Shown here piece by piece: positions 1 through 9,570 of a stretch of 64,000 nucleotides of DNA (position 1 is its first letter; the number at the start of each line of letters is the position of its first letter). Source of the stretch: Sphingomonas aliaeris (GTDB taxonomy: Bacteria > Pseudomonadota > Alphaproteobacteria > Sphingomonadales > Sphingomonadaceae); the NCBI RefSeq assembly GCF_016743815.1, contig NZ_CP061035.1:870501-934500 (forward strand), given 5' to 3'. The notes under the pieces are model-generated. The model did no database searches. It saw only the letters and a program-made list of their open reading frames with translations, and was not told the origin of the DNA. Position numbers and translations under genes: made by a program.

Positions 1-2
1 TC

Positions 3-1516
3 CTGGCGGTCGCGCTGCTGACGGGCAGGGCGGAAGCGCAGACGACCGTCACCTCCTCCGCGCCCGACCGCGTCGCGCTCACGGTGTACCGGGCACCTTA
101 TGGCCGCGGGGCGATGACCCTCCAGTATCTCGGTGGCTTTGCCCTGGTGACGGAGACGCGTCGCGTCCGGCTGCCACGCGGACCCGCGGTTCTGCGGATC
201 GAGGGCGTGGCAGAAGGGATCGTGCCGGTCAGCGCAGTCATCGACGGCCTGCCCGGCGGCACGATCGAGAAGAACCGCGACGCGCGCCTGCTGTCGCCGG
301 CCTCGCTTGTCGACGGCACCCTCGGTCGCGCGGTGACGCTGACCCGCACGGACAAGGCGACCGGACGCGAGGTCAGCGAGCCTGCGACGATCGTCGCCGG
401 CCCCGCACCGGGCGTCATCCTCCGCACGGCAACGGCGATCGAGGCTTTACGCTGTTCGGGTCTCGCGGAGCGGCTGGCGTTTGCCGGCGTCCCCGGCGGC
501 CTGTCGAGCAAGCCGGTGCTGAGCGTAACGACCATCAGCCCGGCGGCGCGCACGGTCACGGTGCGTCTGTCCTATCTCGCGTCCGGGTTCGACTGGCGCG
601 CGAGCTACGTCGCTACGCTTGCCGCCAATGGGCGATCGGTCGACCTGTTCGCTTGGCTGACCCTCGCCAACAGCAACCCGGAAGTGTTCCCGAGGGCCGA
701 GGTGCAGGCAGTCGCAGGCCGGCTCAATCGAGTGGCGTTGCCCACGGTTCCGACGGCGGCGGGCGCGCTGCGGCTGATCTGCTACCCGCTCGGCACGACG
801 ACGTCGGACCTGCCAGAAACGGAGTTCGAACCCGCCGACGAGATCGTGGTGACGGCATCGCGTATGATGGCACCGCCACCGCCGCCACCGCCTGCACCAT
901 CGGCACCACCTGCGCCGCCGCGCCCCCCGAAGATCTGGGCGATCTCAAGCTTTATCGCGTGCCTGCCCCGACGACCGTCGCCGCACGCGCGCAAAAGCAG
1001 GTTGCTTTGCTCTTTCAAAAGGGGGTGCCCGTCGAGCGTCGCTACCGACGCGCGGTATACCCTGGCCAACAGCTCGACGGCGTGCCGACGTCGATCGTGC
1101 TCGTGATGAAGAACGATACACCTGACGGCCTGGGCGTACCGCTGCCCGCCGGTAGTACCGCGCTCTACGCCCAGCGGCCCGGCGGACGCCTGCTGCTGGG
1201 ATTGGGCGCAGTCACCGACCGCACGGTTGGCGAGACGATTCGTCTGGCCGCCGGCGTGAGCAGCCAGGTGACGCTGACCCAAGCGATGGTCGCGTCCGCC
1301 GCGCTGGCAGCCGCGTCGGGGGCTGCAATATCGCGAGAGGTCGTGCTGACGGCGACTAACGCCAACCCGTTCCCGGCAACGCTCGACGTCCCGATCGGGG
1401 CGGCGGGCCAGGCGATCGAGGCCGATGACAAGGCGCTCAACCGAACCGACGGGACCCTCACCTGGTCGCCGACCCTGCCGCCGGGCGGTCGCGCCGATTT
1501 GCGTTATCGTTACTGA
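3..1516 (+). pseudogene. DUF4139 (MuiA-like) exported protein, 5' partial and frameshifted
   Basis: The reading frame is open from the first bases, where the end of a signal peptide and an AEAQ cleavage-like site are visible, so the true start lies before the window. The first part (to about 930) reads through a DUF4139-like region, an EIVVTASR segment and a proline run. The homologous C-terminal half (EDLGDLKLYRVP to the end at 1516) is in another frame. Adding one C to the C6 run at 923-928 joins the two halves perfectly. Members of this family are exported or envelope proteins of unknown activity. Either a sequence error or a real frameshift; I favour error because the same lesion recurs in this window. 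Confidence 0.75.
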
Positions 1517-1723
1517 CCGGCCCGCTTCGGCCACTCAGGTCGGGCGATACCGCGCACGCCTCGATTTTTTTGAGATCTGAATAGGGGCGGGAAGCCTGTA
1601 CTTGTGGCAGCTACGATGCCTCGCCGTCCCCGCCAGTTGCGGCAGATGAATGGATGACCGGTTTCGGGGAGCTGAAGGGGCGTTCGGAACGTCGCATTTT
1701 GGGTCGTCGATACCCCGCTACTT

Positions 1724-2497
1724 TCACAGCGTAGCTCTGAGGATCACCTCGACCGTCTCCTCCGGCATGTCCCACATCGGAAAATGACCGCTGGACTCGA
1801 ACCAGTGCAGCTCTGCGGACGGGAACGCAGCTTTTGCGCGCGCCGCCTGACCCGGCAGGCAGAGCCTGTCGTGCCTGCCCCATCCGATCACGATCCGGCC
1901 GATGCTGTCGGCAGCAGGACCGGTCTGCTCGGGCCCGGTCGCAAGGTCATGGACCAGCGCATCGAACGTCTGTGTCGTACTGAGACCGGTCAACTCGGTC
2001 GCCACCATCTGCGGATCAAGCGCCCATGGATGAGCGGATAATTGGGCGAGCAGGGCAGTGCGCGAGGCCGCGTTACCGGCTAGCGTCGGCAGGGCGGGTC
2101 GGATCGCCCGCAACAAGCGGCCCGAGACGCCGATCGTGGTCTTGAAGAAGGTGCGCTCCCAACCACGCCAGAACCCGCCCGGGTCAAGTGCGACGACGTT
2201 GCCGACGACGCCACGCCTGGCAAGTTCGAGCACTATCCGCGCACCCATCGAGCTGCCGACGACGTCGATCCCAGTCAGCTCCTTCTCCAAGATGTAGCGC
2301 TGAACGCTGCCGACCAGACCGTCGAACGTCCCGCTATTGTGTTCCGCCGGGGTCTCGCCATGTCCGGGCAGGTCGATCGCGATCACCGTTCGACTGGCTC
2401 CGAGCGAGTTTAGAATGGGGCTCCATGATCGCGAGCTTCCACCCAGCCCGTGGACAAGCAGCAGTTTGCGGCCAGAGCCGACGTTGATTTGGTGCAT
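1724..2497 (-). CDS. alpha/beta-fold hydrolase
   Basis: A 257-residue alpha/beta hydrolase of unknown substrate. Visible elements are the oxyanion-hole HGLGG near residues 16-20, the nucleophile elbow GSSMGAR with the catalytic Ser near residue 83, and a late His in SSGHFPMWD that would complete the triad; the acidic residue is probably in GWGRHD. There is no signal peptide, so it is likely cytosolic. It starts with ATG and stands alone, convergent with nothing nearby. The fold is clear, the reaction is not; esterase, lactonase or C-C hydrolase are all possible. Confidence 0.8.
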   Translation of the reverse strand: MHQINVGSGRKLLLVHGLGGSSRSWSPILNSLGASRTVIAIDLPGHGETPAEHNSGTFDGLVGSVQRYILEKELTGIDVVGSSMGARIVLELARRGVVGNVVALDPGGFWRGWERTFFKTTIGVSGRLLRAIRPALPTLAGNAASRTALLAQLSAHPWALDPQMVATELTGLSTTQTFDALVHDLATGPEQTGPAADSIGRIVIGWGRHDRLCLPGQAARAKAAFPSAELHWFESSGHFPMWDMPEETVEVILRATL

Positions 2498-2645
2498 CTC
2501 ATTCCATTTCGCTTAATCGGAACGGCTCAACGAGCCCGTCCGTGCATGGCGCCAGTTAATTTGTGAGCTGCCGTGCGCCGGTCGTCGCGGCGTTCGACCC
2601 TCAAAGAGGGATCGCACGCCGCCACGACGATGAAGGATGCGCAGC

Positions 2646-3821
2646 TCAGCCGTGCGGGCGCATGACCACCTTGATGACGCCGTCTTCCTTGTCGCGGAAC
2701 CTGGCGTACATTTCGGGAGCGTCCTCAAGGCTGGCCGGATGCGTGATGACGAAGCTGGGGTCGATCTCCCCGGCCACGATCTTCTCCAGCAGCGGCTTGG
2801 TGTAGCGCTGGACGTGGGTCTGGCCGAGCTTGATGGTCAGTCCCTTGTTCATCGCCGCACCGATCGGCAGCTTGTCGCCCATGCCGACGTAGACGCCCGG
2901 AACCGAGACAGTGCCGCCCTTGCGGCAGCTCATGATCGCCTGTCGCAGCACGTGGACGCGATCGGTCGCGAGGAACATCGATGCTTTGACCTTGTCCATG
3001 ACGGCGTCCGCCGCGCCGTGTCCGGCCGCCTCGCAACCCACCGCATCGATGCAGCTGTCGGGTCCGCGTCCCTTGGTACGGGCCTGAAGTTCGTCAAACA
3101 CGTCCGTCTCAGCAAAGTTGATCGTCTCGGCACCGCCGGCTTCAGCCATGGCAAGACGCTCGGGCACCTCGTCGATCGCGATCACGCGGCCGGCACCCAT
3201 CATCAGCGCGGAGCGGATGGCGAACTGGCCGACCGGACCGCAGCCCCAGATCGCGACCGTATCACCCGGTTCGATCTGCGCGTTTTCGGCGGCCATGTAG
3301 CCGGTCGGAAAGATGTCCGAGAGGAACAGCGCCTGGTCGTCGGTGACGTTGTCGGGAATCTTGATCGGGCCAATGTCGGCCATCGGTACCCGCAGATACT
3401 CCGCCTGGCCGCCGCAATAGCCGCCAAGCATGTGGCTGAAGCCGAACAGGCCGGCGGGGGAATGGCCCATCGCCTTGGCGGCCATCTCGGCATTGGGGTT
3501 GGTGCGGTCACAGGCGGCGAATAGGCCCTTGCGACAGAACCAGCAGTCGCCGCAGCTGATCGTGAACGGCACTACCACGCGGTCACCGATCTTGAGGTTG
3601 GTCACTTCCGAGCCGAGCGCGACGACCTCACCCATATTCTCGTGACCTAGGATGTCACCGGCTTCCATGGTGGGCTGGTAGCCGTCCAGCAGGTGGAGGT
3701 CCGATCCGCAGATCGCGCAGGCGGTGACCTTGATGATTGCATCGCGCGGGTGTTTGATCTCGGGATCCGCGACGGTATCGACGCGAACATCGCCCTTACC
3801 GTGCCAGCATAGTGCGCGCAT
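2646..3821 (-). CDS. zinc-dependent alcohol dehydrogenase (formaldehyde dehydrogenase-like)
   Basis: A 391-residue medium-chain dehydrogenase. The catalytic zinc ligands are visible as Cys38 in AICGSDLH and His60-Glu61 in GHEN; the structural zinc loop is [15 protein letters not shown]; the NAD-binding motif is GCGPVG. The length and the long loop with a DAVG segment resemble the glutathione-independent formaldehyde dehydrogenase-like group, which also contains general aldehyde/alcohol oxidoreductases. A good ribosome site (GGAG) lies about 10 bases before the ATG. Substrate not determined. Confidence 0.85.
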   Translation of the reverse strand: MRALCWHGKGDVRVDTVADPEIKHPRDAIIKVTACAICGSDLHLLDGYQPTMEAGDILGHENMGEVVALGSEVTNLKIGDRVVVPFTISCGDCWFCRKGLFAACDRTNPNAEMAAKAMGHSPAGLFGFSHMLGGYCGGQAEYLRVPMADIGPIKIPDNVTDDQALFLSDIFPTGYMAAENAQIEPGDTVAIWGCGPVGQFAIRSALMMGAGRVIAIDEVPERLAMAEAGGAETINFAETDVFDELQARTKGRGPDSCIDAVGCEAAGHGAADAVMDKVKASMFLATDRVHVLRQAIMSCRKGGTVSVPGVYVGMGDKLPIGAAMNKGLTIKLGQTHVQRYTKPLLEKIVAGEIDPSFVITHPASLEDAPEMYARFRDKEDGVIKVVMRPHG

Positions 3822-4126
3822 GATTTTTCTCCGTGTGAGCAGGAGCTCCGCCAGGATCGGAAAAGCGACTGAAAGACCTCAACGCCCCTGCGCGCAGAAC
3901 GGGCACAAACCATCGTCTGTGTAAGCTAGTTGCCCCACGTTGCCGTAATCTCACATGGACCTCACCACTTTACCGAGCCGACAACTGCAAGCTGACTGAA
4001 CGACCGAAGCTGGTGAACGGCACAGGCACGCTGGACGGCCAGATGTGGGTCATCGTACCACTAAGCTGCCCCCGCGGATTGCGACCCAAAGGCAGACGTA
4101 GCCAAGGCAAGTTGTCGGTCTTGGAA

Positions 4127-4216
4127 GCTGACATTCTGAACCGGGGTTCTGACACACGCAAACCCTTGGAAAACCGTAGTCGGGTCTCCAGCGTCAAAAC
4201 CGACCGGTTTTGACAC
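4127..4216. repeat. recombination-site-like inverted repeats left of the metal island
   Basis: A perfect palindrome at 4193-4214 has 10-bp arms GTCAAAACCG around the dinucleotide AC. About 40 bases upstream (4127-4154) lies an imperfect dyad with the same logic: CTGACA...GAACC facing GGTTCTGACAC. Spaced dyads with TGTCA-type outer ends and a 2-bp centre are the geometry of serine resolvase or invertase sites. A sister palindrome sits at 17774-17799 on the far side of the metal genes. No resolvase gene is in the window, so function is inferred. Confidence 0.45.
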
Positions 4217-4237
4217 TGCATTGCCTATTCTGTGCGT

Positions 4238-4256
4238 AATAGGGTAGGGGGGTATG
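4238..4256 (+). promoter_or_regulatory. G-tract operator overlapping the dmeR ribosome site
   Basis: AATAGGGTAGGGGGGTATGC contains the A/T-flanked G6 tract typical of RcnR/FrmR/DmeR-type operators. It ends only 2 bases before the dmeR ATG and doubles as the Shine-Dalgarno sequence, so bound repressor would block both transcription and initiation. Inferred from family knowledge. Confidence 0.55.
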
Positions 4257-4258
4257 CT

Positions 4259-4531
4259 ATGGCTCACCTACAAACAGATGATGCGCTGCTTAAGCGCGTC
4301 CGGCGTATCGCCGGGCAAGTCACCGCGATCGAACGCGCGCTGGTCTCGGGGAAGGATTGCGCGACCACTCTTCACCTGACTGCGGCGACGCGAGGCGCGA
4401 TGAACGGACTCATGGATGCGATTATTGAATCGCACGTTCGCGAACATGTCGCCCGGCCAGATCTGTCCGATGATGATCGGGCCGCTGGCGCGGAGCAGCT
4501 CATCGCTGCGATCCGCCGCTACTCCAAATAG
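4259..4531 (+). CDS. dmeR: metal-sensing repressor, CsoR/RcnR family (DmeR-like)
   Basis: A 90-residue all-helical repressor. The Ni/Co ligands of RcnR (His3, Cys35, His60, His64) line up with His3, Cys34, His59 and His63 here, which argues for Ni/Co sensing rather than Cu or formaldehyde. The ATG at 4259 is chosen because it puts His at position 3 and lies 6 bases after the G-rich ribosome site; an upstream GTG would destroy the N-terminal ligand. It is followed 8 bases later by the CDF exporter, the dmeR-dmeF arrangement known from rhizobia and Agrobacterium. Confidence 0.85.
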   Translation: MAHLQTDDALLKRVRRIAGQVTAIERALVSGKDCATTLHLTAATRGAMNGLMDAIIESHVREHVARPDLSDDDRAAGAEQLIAAIRRYSK

Positions 4532-4539
4532 GAATATCT

Positions 4540-5472
4540 ATGGCAACGCTCCCCGCAATCGAGGGTCATACCCACGATCACGTTTTCCTCGGCTCCTCGC
4601 ATGACGAGAACGCCCGGCGCACCCTCTGGGTGGTCGCACTCACTGCCGGGATGATGGTGGTCGAGATTGCCGCCGGATACCTCACCGGCTCGATGGCGCT
4701 GCTTGCGGACGGGTTCCATATGGCGACACATGCGGGCGCGCTCGGCGTCGCCGCTGCCGCCTATGCATACGCCAAACGGCACGCCCGCAACCCCGCCTAC
4801 AGCTTCGGAACGGGGAAGGTGGGCGACCTGGCCGGATTCGCCTCGGCGATGGTTCTGGGGCTGATCGCGCTCGGGATCGCGGTGGAATCCGTCCTGCGCC
4901 TGTTTCAGCCGATCACGGTTGCCTTCGGGGAAGCAACGATCATCGCTGTCGTTGGCCTGGGCGTGAACATCGCCAGCGCCTTCCTGCTCTCAGTTGGGCA
5001 TCACCACGGGCACGATCATCATCATGAGCACGATCACGGCCATGCTCACGGCGCGCATGGTGGCGATAACAACATGCGCTCGGCCTATGTCCACGTCCTC
5101 GCCGACGCGCTCACCTCCGTCCTCGCCATCGCAGCGCTATTGGCTGGGCGCTATCTCGGCTGGGTATGGATGGACCCGGTGATGGGCATTGTCGGCGCGG
5201 TTGTGATCGCGCGATGGTCGTGGACACTGATGCGCGACACGGCCTCGGTGCTACTGGATGCGACCGACAATCACGTTGCCGACGAAGTGCGCGAGCTGGT
5301 CGAAACGCCTGGGGATGCGCGGATTGCGGACCTCCATGTCTGGCGGGTTGGCCCGGAAGCGCACGCGGCGATTGTCAGTGTCGTTGGCCGACAAGGGCTC
5401 AACAGCGACACGATCCGCGCCCGCCTCGCGCCGGTCCATGAACTGGCGCACCTGACGGTCGAGTGTAGGTAG
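4540..5472 (+). CDS. dmeF: cation diffusion facilitator DmeF, Ni/Co efflux
   Basis: A 310-residue CDF family antiporter for divalent metal export across the inner membrane. Six membrane segments are visible, with HMATHAG and DALTSV-type metal-site helices (His/Asp ligands) and a strongly His-rich loop around residues 150-175 (repeated HDH/HGH units), typical of DmeF. The C-terminal cytosolic domain ends near ELAHLTVECR. Probably co-transcribed with the adjacent repressor and induced by Ni(II) or Co(II). Confidence 0.88.
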   Translation: MATLPAIEGHTHDHVFLGSSHDENARRTLWVVALTAGMMVVEIAAGYLTGSMALLADGFHMATHAGALGVAAAAYAYAKRHARNPAYSFGTGKVGDLAGFASAMVLGLIALGIAVESVLRLFQPITVAFGEATIIAVVGLGVNIASAFLLSVGHHHGHDHHHEHDHGHAHGAHGGDNNMRSAYVHVLADALTSVLAIAALLAGRYLGWVWMDPVMGIVGAVVIARWSWTLMRDTASVLLDATDNHVADEVRELVETPGDARIADLHVWRVGPEAHAAIVSVVGRQGLNSDTIRARLAPVHELAHLTVECR

Positions 5473-5479
5473 GCAAGAC

Positions 5480-5509
5480 TCCATATATCCTCTAAGCTGG
5501 ATATATGGA
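5480..5509 (+). promoter_or_regulatory. perfect palindromic operator at the arsR start
   Basis: Two perfect 11-bp arms, TCCATATATCC and GGATATATGGA, are separated by 8 bases. The right arm includes the arsR ATG at 5505, so ArsR binding would cover the start codon itself. No clear Shine-Dalgarno lies upstream, suggesting a leaderless or weakly initiated message. Likely the autoregulatory ArsR site controlling the ars operon. Confidence 0.7.
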
Positions 5510-5837
5510 AAATGAGTCGGCTATCTCCGCATTGGGCGCGCTAGCGCAAAGCACGCGGCTCGATGTGTTCCGCCTGTTGGTGCGGCATGAACCGGATGGC
5601 ATGGCGGCTGGCGAGATCGCCCGCCAGCTCGACGTGCCGCAGAACACCATGTCAGCGCACCTCGGCATTCTCGCCCGCGCCAGCCTGGTCCGTTCCGAAC
5701 GGCATAGCCGTTCGATCATCTACCGCGCCGATCTGGACAGGCTGCGCGCGCTGACGCTGTTCCTCGTCAAAGACTGCTGCGCCGCCTCGCCCGAGCTGTG
5801 CGCGCCGCTCCTAGCCGAACTCACCCCCTGCTGCTGA
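5505..5837 (+). CDS. arsR: ArsR/SmtB family arsenical-responsive repressor
   Basis: A 110-residue winged-helix repressor. The recognition region LDVPQNTMSAHLGILARASLV and the wing RSIIYRAD are clear. The usual alpha3 CxC site is absent; candidate As(III) thiols lie at the C-terminus (DCC near 87-89, ELC near 95, terminal CC), as in ArsR types with relocated cysteine sites. It heads arsR-arsC-arsB-arsH and its start codon is inside a perfect palindrome. Confidence 0.85.
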   Translation: MENESAISALGALAQSTRLDVFRLLVRHEPDGMAAGEIARQLDVPQNTMSAHLGILARASLVRSERHSRSIIYRADLDRLRALTLFLVKDCCAASPELCAPLLAELTPCC

Positions 5838-5848
5838 AAGGACGCCCC

Positions 5849-6277
5849 GTGGCCGTCGATATCGTGATCTATCACATCCCCGAGTGCGGCACGTCGCGCA
5901 ATACGCTGGCGATGATCCGCAATGCCGGCATTGAGCCGCACGTTGTCGAATATCTGAAAACCCCGCCCTCGCGCGCGTTGCTGGTCGAGCTGATCGACCG
6001 CGCCAGCATGATGCCCCGCGATCTGCTGCGCGAGGAGGGGACACCCTATGCGGAGTTGGGCCTTGGTAACGAGGTGCTGTCGGACGATGCGCTGGTGGAC
6101 GCGATGATGGCGCATCCGGTCCTCATCAACCGGCCGCTGGTCGTCTCGCCGCTCGGCGTGAAGCTGTGCCGACCGTCCGAAGCGGTCCTCGATCTGCTGC
6201 CCGAACCGCAACAGGGAGCGTTTGCCAAGGAAGACGGCGAACAGGTCGTGGACGCCTCGGGTCAGCGCATCGCCTGA
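5849..6277 (+). CDS. arsC: arsenate reductase (glutaredoxin-dependent)
   Basis: Reduces arsenate to arsenite using glutathione/glutaredoxin. The diagnostic H-x3-C-x3-R pattern is present as His9, Cys13 (catalytic) and Arg17, and INRPLV carries the second conserved Arg region. I chose the GTG at 5849 because GAAAGGA lies 7-14 bases upstream; an in-frame upstream start would overlap arsR. About 142 residues, normal length. Its TGA overlaps the arsB ATG, implying translational coupling. Confidence 0.88.
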   Translation: MAVDIVIYHIPECGTSRNTLAMIRNAGIEPHVVEYLKTPPSRALLVELIDRASMMPRDLLREEGTPYAELGLGNEVLSDDALVDAMMAHPVLINRPLVVSPLGVKLCRPSEAVLDLLPEPQQGAFAKEDGEQVVDASGQRIA

Positions 6278-7559
6278 TGCTGCTCGCGCTCGCTATCTTC
6301 GTCGTCACGATCGCGCTCGTCATCTGGCAACCCAAGGGCTTGGGCATCGGCTGGAGCGCGCTAGGCGGCGCGGCCGTCGCACTGCTCGCCGGGGTCGTCT
6401 CGCTCTCCGACGTGCCGGTGGTCTGGGGCATCGTCTGGAACGCTACCGCGACGTTCGTCGCGATCATCATCGTCAGCCTATTGCTCGATGAAGCCGGGTT
6501 CTTCGAATGGGCAGCGCTCCACGTCGCGCGCTGGGGTCGGGGGCATGGTCGCCGGCTGTTCGTGCTGATCGTTCTGCTCGGTGCGGCGGTGTCGGCGCTG
6601 TTCGCTAATGATGGCGCGGCGCTGATCCTGACGCCCATCGTTATCGCGATGCTGCGGGCGCTGGGGTACAAGGACAGGGCAACGCTGGCGTTCGTGATGG
6701 CTGCGGGGTTCATCGCCGATACCGCCAGTCTGCCGCTGATCGTCTCCAACCTCGTCAACATCGTGTCGGCCGACTTTTTCGGATCGGCTTTGCCGATTAT
6801 GCCTCGGTGATGGGTCCGGTCGATCTGGCGTCGATCGCCGCGACACTGGTCGCGCTGCTACTGTTCTTCCGGCGCGACATACCGGGCAGCTATGACGTGG
6901 CGCAGCTCCGCGCACCTGCTGACGCGATCCGGGACCATGCCACGTTTAAGGCGGGCTGGGTCGTCCTCGCCCTGCTGCTCGCCGGCTTCTTGCTGCTCGA
7001 ACCTATCGGCGTGCCGGTCAGCGCCGTTGCCGCGGCCGGCGCGGTCCTCCTGCTCGTCATCGCCGCGCGCGGCCATGTCATCCAGACCCGTAAGGTATTG
7101 GCCGGCGCGCCGTGGCAAGTCGTGATCTTCTCGCTCGGCATGTACCTGGTCGTCTACGGCCTGCGAAATGCCGGCTTGACCGACCACCTTGCCGGCCTGC
7201 TCGATCGCACCGCGCAAGGCGGCGTATGGGGCGCGGCGTTCGGCACCGGCATCATCGCCGCGCTGCTGTCGTCGGTGATGAACAATATGCCAACCGTCTT
7301 GGTGGGGGCGCTGTCGATCGACGCGACGCACGCCACGGGCGCGATCAAGGAAGCGATGATGTACGCCAATGTCATCGGTTGCGACCTCGGTCCGAAGATC
7401 ACGCCGATCGGCTCGCTCGCGACGCTGCTGTGGCTGCACGTCCTCGGGCAGAAAGGCATCCGGATCGGCTGGGGCTATTACTTCAAGGTCGGCGCAACGC
7501 TCACCATCCCGGTGCTGCTGGTGACGCTCGCCGCACTCGCGATAAGGCTTAGTCTGTAA
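6277..7559 (+). pseudogene. arsB: ArsB arsenite efflux permease, split by one missing base
   Basis: An inner-membrane As(III)/H+ antiporter of about 428 residues. The first part (to about 6790) ends in [12 protein letters not shown] and the second part resumes as [13 protein letters not shown] in another frame. Inserting one base in GGATC at 6781-6785 restores the continuous ArsB sequence, including the conserved [13 protein letters not shown] and [20 protein letters not shown] motifs. The start ATG overlaps the arsC stop and the TAA overlaps the arsH ATG. If the lesion is real, arsenite export would be lost; the otherwise perfect operon points to a sequence error. Confidence 0.82.
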
Positions 7560-8311
7560 TGCCGTTGCGCACGCTCTCGGATCCCGATCACCTGCCCGCG
7601 CTTGATCGCCGCTATGCGCTCGACCGTCCCGCCCTCGGACTGGGCGCGGGTGATCCGCCTCCGCGCATCCTGCTGCTCTACGGCTCCCTGCGGGAGCGGT
7701 CGTATTCGCGCCTGTGCGTTGAGGAAGCCGCCCGCCTGCTGCAATTCTTCGGCTGCGAGACGCGCATTTTTGACCCCGCCACGCTGCCGCTACCCGATCA
7801 GGTGACGGGAGACGATCATCCCGCCGTCCACGAGCTGCGGGAACTGTCGATGTGGTCGGAGGGGCATGTGTGGTGCAGCCCCGAGCGGCATGGCCAGATC
7901 ACCGGGATCATGAAGCTGCAAGTCGATCACCTGCCGCTGTCGATGGGCGGGATGCGCCCGACGCAGGGCCGCACGCTCGCCGTCATGCAGGTGTCAGCGG
8001 GATCGCAGTCGTTCAACAGCGTGAACACGCTGCGCGTCCTTGGCCGCTGGATGCGGATGGTGACGATCCCCAATCAGTCGAGTGTCGCCAAGGCGTTCAA
8101 CGAGTTTGATGATGCCGATCGGATGAAGCCGTCTAGCTATTACGATCGTATCGTCGATGTAATGGAGGAACTGGTGCGGTTCACGGTGCTGCTGCGCCCC
8201 CATGCAGCCCAGCTTGTCGATCGTTATTCCGAGCGGAAGGAAGCTGGGGTGCCGATCGACCGGGCAAACGATCTGTCGAGCATCGCCACTGCCGCCGCGC
8301 AACAACGCTAG
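7559..8311 (+). CDS. arsH: ArsH, NADPH-dependent FMN organoarsenical oxidase
   Basis: A 250-residue flavodoxin-fold protein. The FMN phosphate loop [10 protein letters not shown] is near residues 41-50, and [22 protein letters not shown] and [15 protein letters not shown] match ArsH. ArsH oxidises trivalent methylated or aromatic arsenicals and reduces quinones with NADPH. Last gene of the ars operon, overlapping arsB by one base and ending against the convergent merR-like gene. Confidence 0.9.
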   Translation: MPLRTLSDPDHLPALDRRYALDRPALGLGAGDPPPRILLLYGSLRERSYSRLCVEEAARLLQFFGCETRIFDPATLPLPDQVTGDDHPAVHELRELSMWSEGHVWCSPERHGQITGIMKLQVDHLPLSMGGMRPTQGRTLAVMQVSAGSQSFNSVNTLRVLGRWMRMVTIPNQSSVAKAFNEFDDADRMKPSSYYDRIVDVMEELVRFTVLLRPHAAQLVDRYSERKEAGVPIDRANDLSSIATAAAQQR

Positions 8312-8714
8312 TCGGACTCGAACGCAGTCAGGATAGGGCATGGTCCTTCTGACCCTGCACCGCATTCCCGCGCAAGCCGCCGTAGCGATGCACGCGCCGT
8401 TTCAAGCTCCTCGATCTTCGCATCCAGCGCTGCGATGCGCTCATTGGCGAGCTGACGCGCGCGGGCGCGGTCGTCGGTCGCGTCCAGCGCCAGAAGCTCG
8501 CCGATCTGCTCAAGCGTGAACCCTGCGGCTTGGGCATAGCGGATGAAGCGCAGCCGTCGCGCATCGGCGGCGCTGTAGCGCCGGATACCGCCCCCGCGCT
8601 GGAAGCGCCTGGCCGGTCGGGCGTGGCGAGCAAACCGCGGCGCTGGTAATATCGCACCGTCTCGACGCCTACGCCGCCCTCACGCGCCAACCCCGCGATC
8701 GTCATGCTCGCCAT
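8308..8714 (-). pseudogene. MerR family metal regulator, split by one missing base
   Basis: The N-terminal winged helix (MTIAGLAREGGVGVETVRYYQRRGLL) reads normally, then the frame breaks at about 8609-8612 (CCTGGCC). With one base added the protein continues through RRYSAADARRLRFIRYAQ, a dimerisation helix and a C-terminal loop with two cysteines (RECGAGSEGPCPIL), about 135 residues in all. The first Hg(II) ligand Cys82 of Tn501 MerR is not present, so the ligand may differ. Divergent from the glutaredoxin-MauE operon, whose promoter carries the matching operator. Its end overlaps the arsH end. Confidence 0.75.
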
Positions 8715-8717
8715 GCC

Positions 8718-8749
8718 TTGACTCCGGACTATGGTACGGACCCCATATA
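8718..8749 (+). promoter_or_regulatory. MerR-type promoter/operator
   Basis: TTGACT (-35, 8718-8723) is followed by the near-perfect dyad TCCGGAC-TATG-GTACGGA (8723-8740) and a CATATA-like -10 near 8744, giving the overlong 19-20 bp spacer that MerR proteins untwist. The half-sites closely resemble the Tn501 mer operator. It drives the glutaredoxin-MauE gene. Confidence 0.72.
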
Positions 8750-8776
8750 GGCGTGGCAAGTAATCGGAGAAGAACA

Positions 8777-9544
8777 ATGGCGACTGCCCCCGCCAAACAG
8801 GCGACGATCTACCGGATGGTGATGTCGGAACACACCTGCCCCTATGGACTGAAGGCGAAAGACCTTCTGCGTCGCCAAGGCTATGCGGTCGATGACCACT
8901 GGCTGACGACGCGCGACGAAACGGACGCCTTCAAAGCAAAGCACGGGGTCAAGACGACGCCGCAAACCTTCATCGGTGGCGAGCGGGTAGGCGGCTATGA
9001 CGATCTGCGCCGGTTTTTCGGCAAGACCGTCCGCGACCCCAAGGCGCTTACCTATCGGCCCGTGATCGCGCTGTTCACGATGACGGCGCTGATGGCGCTC
9101 GCCGCCAGCTACGCGGTGCTGGGTACGCCGTTCACAATTCGCGCGATCGAATGGTTCATCGCCTTCTCGATGTGTGTGCTGGCGCTGCTCAAGCTCCAGA
9201 ACATCGAGAGCTTTTCGAGCATGTTCCTCAACTACGATCTGCTCGCCAAGCGCTGGGTGCCCTACTCCTATATCTACCCGTTCGCGGAAGGCGGAGCGGG
9301 CGTGCTGATGATCGCGGGCGCGCTTACCTGGCTGTCGGTGCCGGTCGCGCTGTTCATCGGCTCGATCGGGGCGGTGTCGGTGTTCAAGGCCGTCTATATC
9401 GACAAGCGCGAGCTGAAGTGCGCGTGCGTGGGCGGGGACAGCAACGTGCCCCTGGGCTTCATCTCGCTCACCGAAAACGTGATGATGGTGGCGATGGCGC
9501 TGTGGATGGCCACCGCCGCTATCGGTATCGCCGGGGCGCACTGA
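8777..9544 (+). CDS. glutaredoxin-MauE/DoxX-like membrane fusion protein
   Basis: About 255 residues in two parts. Residues 8-85 are a glutaredoxin fold with active-site Cys21-Pro-Tyr-Gly, cis-Pro in TPQTF and GGYDDL. Residues 95-255 form four membrane segments of the MauE/DoxX redox-associated family, with a Cys-x-Cys pair near 215-217 (KCACVGG). The fusion suggests electrons pass between cytosolic or periplasmic thiols through the membrane part. ATG at 8777 follows GGAGAA. It sits behind a MerR-type operator and ahead of two exported small proteins, implying metal-induced thiol or metal handling. Exact role unknown. Confidence 0.8.
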   Translation: MATAPAKQATIYRMVMSEHTCPYGLKAKDLLRRQGYAVDDHWLTTRDETDAFKAKHGVKTTPQTFIGGERVGGYDDLRRFFGKTVRDPKALTYRPVIALFTMTALMALAASYAVLGTPFTIRAIEWFIAFSMCVLALLKLQNIESFSSMFLNYDLLAKRWVPYSYIYPFAEGGAGVLMIAGALTWLSVPVALFIGSIGAVSVFKAVYIDKRELKCACVGGDSNVPLGFISLTENVMMVAMALWMATAAIGIAGAH

Positions 9545-9570
9545 CGCTTGTTGACATTGGATCAGAGACG

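Larger units (their letters stand above)
3822..4258. other. gene-free stretch ahead of the metal island
   Basis: I see no convincing gene here; the short open frames on both strands have no family signature. The stretch holds a set of TGTCA-type inverted repeats (4127-4216, listed separately) and, at its right end, the probable operator of dmeR. Confidence 0.6.

Noticed and set aside
3970..4231. Short genes in the spacer before dmeR
   Set aside because: Frames on both strands are only by-products of the inverted repeats.
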